This document shows positions 56,567 to 58,668 of a stretch of DNA of 58,668 bases, in pieces; position 1 is the first letter of the stretch, and the number at the start of each line of letters is the position of its first letter. Below the pieces are notes generated by a model. That model saw only the letters and a list, made by a program, of their open reading frames with translations. It made no database searches and had not been told where the DNA came from. A program made the translations under genes and the position numbers. The stretch covers positions 1-58,668 of the forward strand of contig NZ_AP023444.1 of NCBI RefSeq assembly GCF_019976755.1, in the 5' to 3' direction. This stretch comes from Nostoc sp. MS1. GTDB taxonomy: Bacteria > Cyanobacteriota > Cyanobacteriia > Cyanobacteriales > Nostocaceae.

Positions 56567-56851
56567 CAAACCTCCCTTGTTGAGAATGAAACTACTTCTG
56601 CTTCTCCTGCCCTCTCTCAGCCCCAAACTCAACCAACGCCTACTATTAATAAAGGAACAAGAGTTAAAATTCGTCCCCGTACTTTAGGAACTGTACGTGA
56701 TGGATTGGAAGGTGTGGTCATCCGCGTTAAAACTGAGAATTATGGCGGTAGCATACACACCAAATATATTGTTTGGCTAGATGATACAAGTCTTGACCCC
56801 AGTTTGCGACAAATAGAATGTTGCTTAAGTTGGCTTGAGGTACTAGGGTAG
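56474..56851 (+). CDS. Hypothetical protein, 125 aa
   Basis: The C-terminal 70 residues (INKGTRVKIRPRTLGTVRDG, LEGVVIRVKTENYGG, YIVWLDDTSLDPSLRQIECC) look like a small KOW/SH3-like barrel. The N-terminal 35 residues are encoded by the GGGGTG array and give Val/Gly-rich repeats, so a later start is likely, but the next ATG in frame leaves no good ribosome binding site. Function unknown; maybe a regulator next to the origin. Confidence 0.5.
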   Translation: MGWVGCDADKSSILGVEIGVVTGVVDTLIGVQTSLVENETTSASPALSQPQTQPTPTINKGTRVKIRPRTLGTVRDGLEGVVIRVKTENYGGSIHTKYIVWLDDTSLDPSLRQIECCLSWLEVLG

Positions 56852-57172
56852 ACAACCCAAACCGAACGCATCAAATTGTGGTAACAGCATCTCAATGCCA
56901 GATGGCAGCATGAGACGGTTGATTATTTAACAACCGACCCTTTTACCTGACTTATAACTGACAAGCTCTCAAGCTAACCTCTTTATCAAAGAGCGGCTCA
57001 TCTCAACTTCAGGTGATGCCAACAATATGCTGTCATGACTGCCGTTGTCCTCAACAACAGCAGAAAAATTTGTTGCTGTTGAAGCGCAAATAAGAGCATT
57101 TTAAGAAGTTAATGCCCAGAATTTTTTCATTTCAGTATGGCAAAAATGAGTAATAAAACACCTCAGTACGAA
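56852..57172. other. Intergenic upstream of the 11-bp array
   Basis: No gene. It includes CAAAGAGCGGCT (also near 53240) and a hairpin CAACAGCA / TGCTGTTG at 57055-57081. Together with the array that follows, this is the best place to look for oriT, since relaxase genes often lie next to it. Confidence 0.4.
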
Positions 57173-57350
57173 ATGTCAGTTTTATGTTAAATCGATGGTA
57201 AATCCATGTCAGTTTGATGTCAGATTCATGTTAAATCCATGTGAAATTCATGGTAAGGGTAACTTTGTGTAGATGGAAGCTATGTTAAATCGATGGTAGA
57301 TTCATGTCAGTTTGATGTCAGATTCATGTTAAATCCATGTGAAATCTATG
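57173..57350. repeat. Fifteen ATG-centred units in exact 11-bp phase, in two blocks
   Basis: ATG triplets occur at 57173, 57184, 57195, 57206, 57217, 57228, 57239 and 57250, then at 57282, 57293, 57304, 57315, 57326, 57337 and 57348. Each unit is close to (C/G/T)ATGT(T/C)A(A/G)ATC. Block 2 repeats block 1 with a 98-bp offset and almost the same unit order, so a block was duplicated. The frame is not coding. It lies 113 bp upstream of the relaxase operon. Iterons for a plasmid protein, or an oriT accessory site. Confidence 0.88.
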
Positions 57351-57462
57351 TCACTTTTAAAACCACCAGTTTCGCACAGTACGCCAAAAGTTTGTGCAGA
57401 AAAAACGACTTAGTTTTACAATTTCAGTGGGAAGAAAAACTCGTATTAAGTAATATGAAAAT

Positions 57463-57912
57463 TTGAATTACTCAATACTACATCTAGTAAGCTTCTCGCT
57501 TTTAATGGCACAAGCGGGTCAAATCACGTTGGTTTGTTATTGGGAGAGTAGCTGTTATTGGAGTAGCCGCCCATCTTCTAGAAAAAGAGAATTAGCAGGT
57601 GTGTTAATTCGCTTCGTCGGTTTTAAAACAGAAGATAGAGAAATTTTTAACTTTTGTAAACATGATGCCCAGACAGTAGAGATATTTAAAAAACTACTAA
57701 TTAGTCAAAGATTATTTGATGAGATAAAGTCAAACTTTGATGTTGTATTTGAATTGTGGTGCTTTGCTATTGGTCAGTTTGAAAAAATTAGAAGCCGACT
57801 CTACAATGAGGTAAATAAAGAACAGGGATTTGTAATTAACAATCCTAAAGAGATAGCTAACCAATTACTGTTGACATCTGCACTTGAAACAAGAGGTGTA
57901 GACAAATGCTGA
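57463..57912 (+). CDS. Hypothetical protein coupled to the relaxase, 149 aa
   Basis: The end overlaps the relaxase start (ATG 57906, stop 57910-57912), so translation is coupled. The N-terminal 40 residues are hydrophobic in part (HLVSFSLLMAQAGQITLVCY) and may start later. The remainder is soluble and helical (DREIFNFCKHDAQTVEIFKK; SNFDVVFELWCFAIGQFEKI; GFVINNPKEIANQLLLTSAL). No family recognised; the position fits a relaxosome accessory or regulator. Confidence 0.65.
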   Translation: MNYSILHLVSFSLLMAQAGQITLVCYWESSCYWSSRPSSRKRELAGVLIRFVGFKTEDREIFNFCKHDAQTVEIFKKLLISQRLFDEIKSNFDVVFELWCFAIGQFEKIRSRLYNEVNKEQGFVINNPKEIANQLLLTSALETRGVDKC

Positions 57913-58668
57913 CAGGAAAGAACACCCAGCCACAGCAAGCAGTACATTACTTCATGTCCGGGTATTACCAGGAAGGTACATCACGTTGGTCAGGTAAAGG
58001 TGCAGAGAAATTGGGGCTATTGGGGGCAGTAGATGACCAAGAAACGTTTTTAACATCGTCAATGGGCTGTCACCAGATGGTAGTGAACACCTGGCTAAAA
58101 GAAAGTTGGAATCATCGCAACGACGGGCAGCAACAGACTTTACTTTCTCAGCACCAAAAGTGTCAGCCTGCAATCGTTGGTAGGAGGGATGAAAGATTAA
58201 TTACTGCTCACCAGTTGGCAGTACAAAAACTCTAGAACTGATAGAAGAACGCTACAGCTACACTAGGGTCACAACAGACACTCTACGAGAATCGACCAGA
58301 ACAGGGAATTTAGTAGTCGCGGAGTTTGACCATATCGAAACCAGGGAACTAGACCCGCATTTGCATACTCATGCCCTGGTTATGAACATGACACAGCTAG
58401 ATAACGGGGAATGGTACAGTCTTCTCAATGATGAAATTTTCAAAAACAAGAAATTTCTGGGGATGGTGTACCAGAACTACCTAGCCCAAGAGGTAGAAAA
58501 GTTAGGTTATGAGGTAGAAGCATTAAAACACGGACAGTTTGAGATTAAGGGTTTTCGGGAACAAGACCTAGAAGAATTTTCTAAACGAAGACAGCAGATA
58601 TTAAGTGCAACTGGGTCAAATGCAACATGGGCAGAACGAGAAGCAGCCTGGACTGCCACCCGTAACAT
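57906..58668 (+). CDS. MobF relaxase, 5' part (continues at base 1), four frameshifts
   Basis: ATG 57906: MLTGKNTQPQQAVHYFMSGY, then YQEGTSRWSGKGAEKLGL. Restoring one base in each of four runs (T5 at 58047, A4 at 58156, G3 near 58178, A5 near 58228) gives NIVNGLSPDGSEHL, RRAATDFTFSAPKSVSL, DERLITAHQLAVQKTLELIE and ELDPHLHTHALVMNMTQ. These are the relaxase catalytic elements: the N-terminal Tyr region (GYY) and the three-His metal site (HLHTH). The frame at the end (TATRN) is continuous with base 2. Full length is about 1453 aa with the other part. It nicks and covalently holds the plasmid strand. Confidence 0.9.

Noticed and set aside
1..58668. CRISPR array for a CAST-type system near tnsABC
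   Set aside because: The phased arrays at 3951 and 57173 have 10-11 bp periods without spacers, and no cas genes are visible; they are not CRISPRs.
1..58668. tRNA or rRNA genes
   Set aside because: No cloverleaf pattern with TTCGA-type loops and no rRNA sequence was noticed on reading.

Overview
The window reads as a complete circular plasmid of about 58.7 kb from a filamentous, probably Nostoc/Anabaena-like cyanobacterium. Evidence for the host: frequent HIP1 octamers (GCGATCGC), PEP-CTERM proteins, a cold-type RNA-binding protein next to rpsU, a remnant of the photosystem II protein Psb34, and many cyanobacterial insertion sequences. Evidence for a circle: a MobF relaxase starts at 57906, runs off the right edge, and continues in frame at base 1 (the last two bases AT plus the first base T complete an Ile codon), ending at 3595.

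Layout: (i) 56.2-58.7 kb and 0-4.6 kb form the mobilisation region: a small coupled gene, the relaxase-helicase-DUF3854 protein, an HU-like protein and two helically phased repeat arrays (10 bp at 3951-4160, 11 bp at 57173-57350). (ii) 4.8-13.4 kb holds two small genes, a Tn7-like TnsAB fusion plus TnsC without a visible TniQ or CRISPR, and a STAND-type ATPase with a C-terminal HTH. (iii) 13.6-18.5 kb, minus strand, holds a DUF4331 - TPR - NicO metal transporter operon and a PEP-CTERM protein. (iv) 18.9-27.6 kb is rich in insertion sequences: an internally deleted IS at the stop codon of rpsU, the rbp-rpsU pair, an IS701-like transposase, and three insertion sequences nested inside each other. 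(v) 28.1-31.1 kb holds parAB with candidate parS palindromes and a DUF6883/DUF4926 set. (vi) 31.4-38.3 kb holds a lipoprotein, a GC-richer PEP-CTERM gene with a psb34 remnant, an IS1 remnant, a coiled-coil protein of about 690 aa with a duplicated domain, and a tyrosine recombinase. (vii) 38.6-43.1 kb is flanked by diverged direct repeats and holds a nuclease-like/AAA+ protein of about 830 aa and an IS630 element. (viii) 43.3-46.7 kb holds a pentapeptide-repeat membrane protein and a secreted EEP-family nuclease. (ix) 46.9-52.1 kb is a minus-strand operon of one ATPase plus small membrane and soluble proteins of unknown function. (x) 52.4-56.2 kb holds an RHH/coiled-coil protein and the plasmid primase-helicase, followed by a G/C-tract inverted repeat that is an origin candidate.

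A general caution: many genes from about 23 kb onward, and the first 300 bp of the relaxase, are split by single-base indels. Nearly all are one base missing from a homopolymer run, with conserved protein on both sides. That pattern fits uncorrected sequencing error better than decay, so I annotate these as single genes with frameshifts. True decay is also present (psb34, IS1, the deleted IS). All calls were made by reading the sequence; no database search was run.
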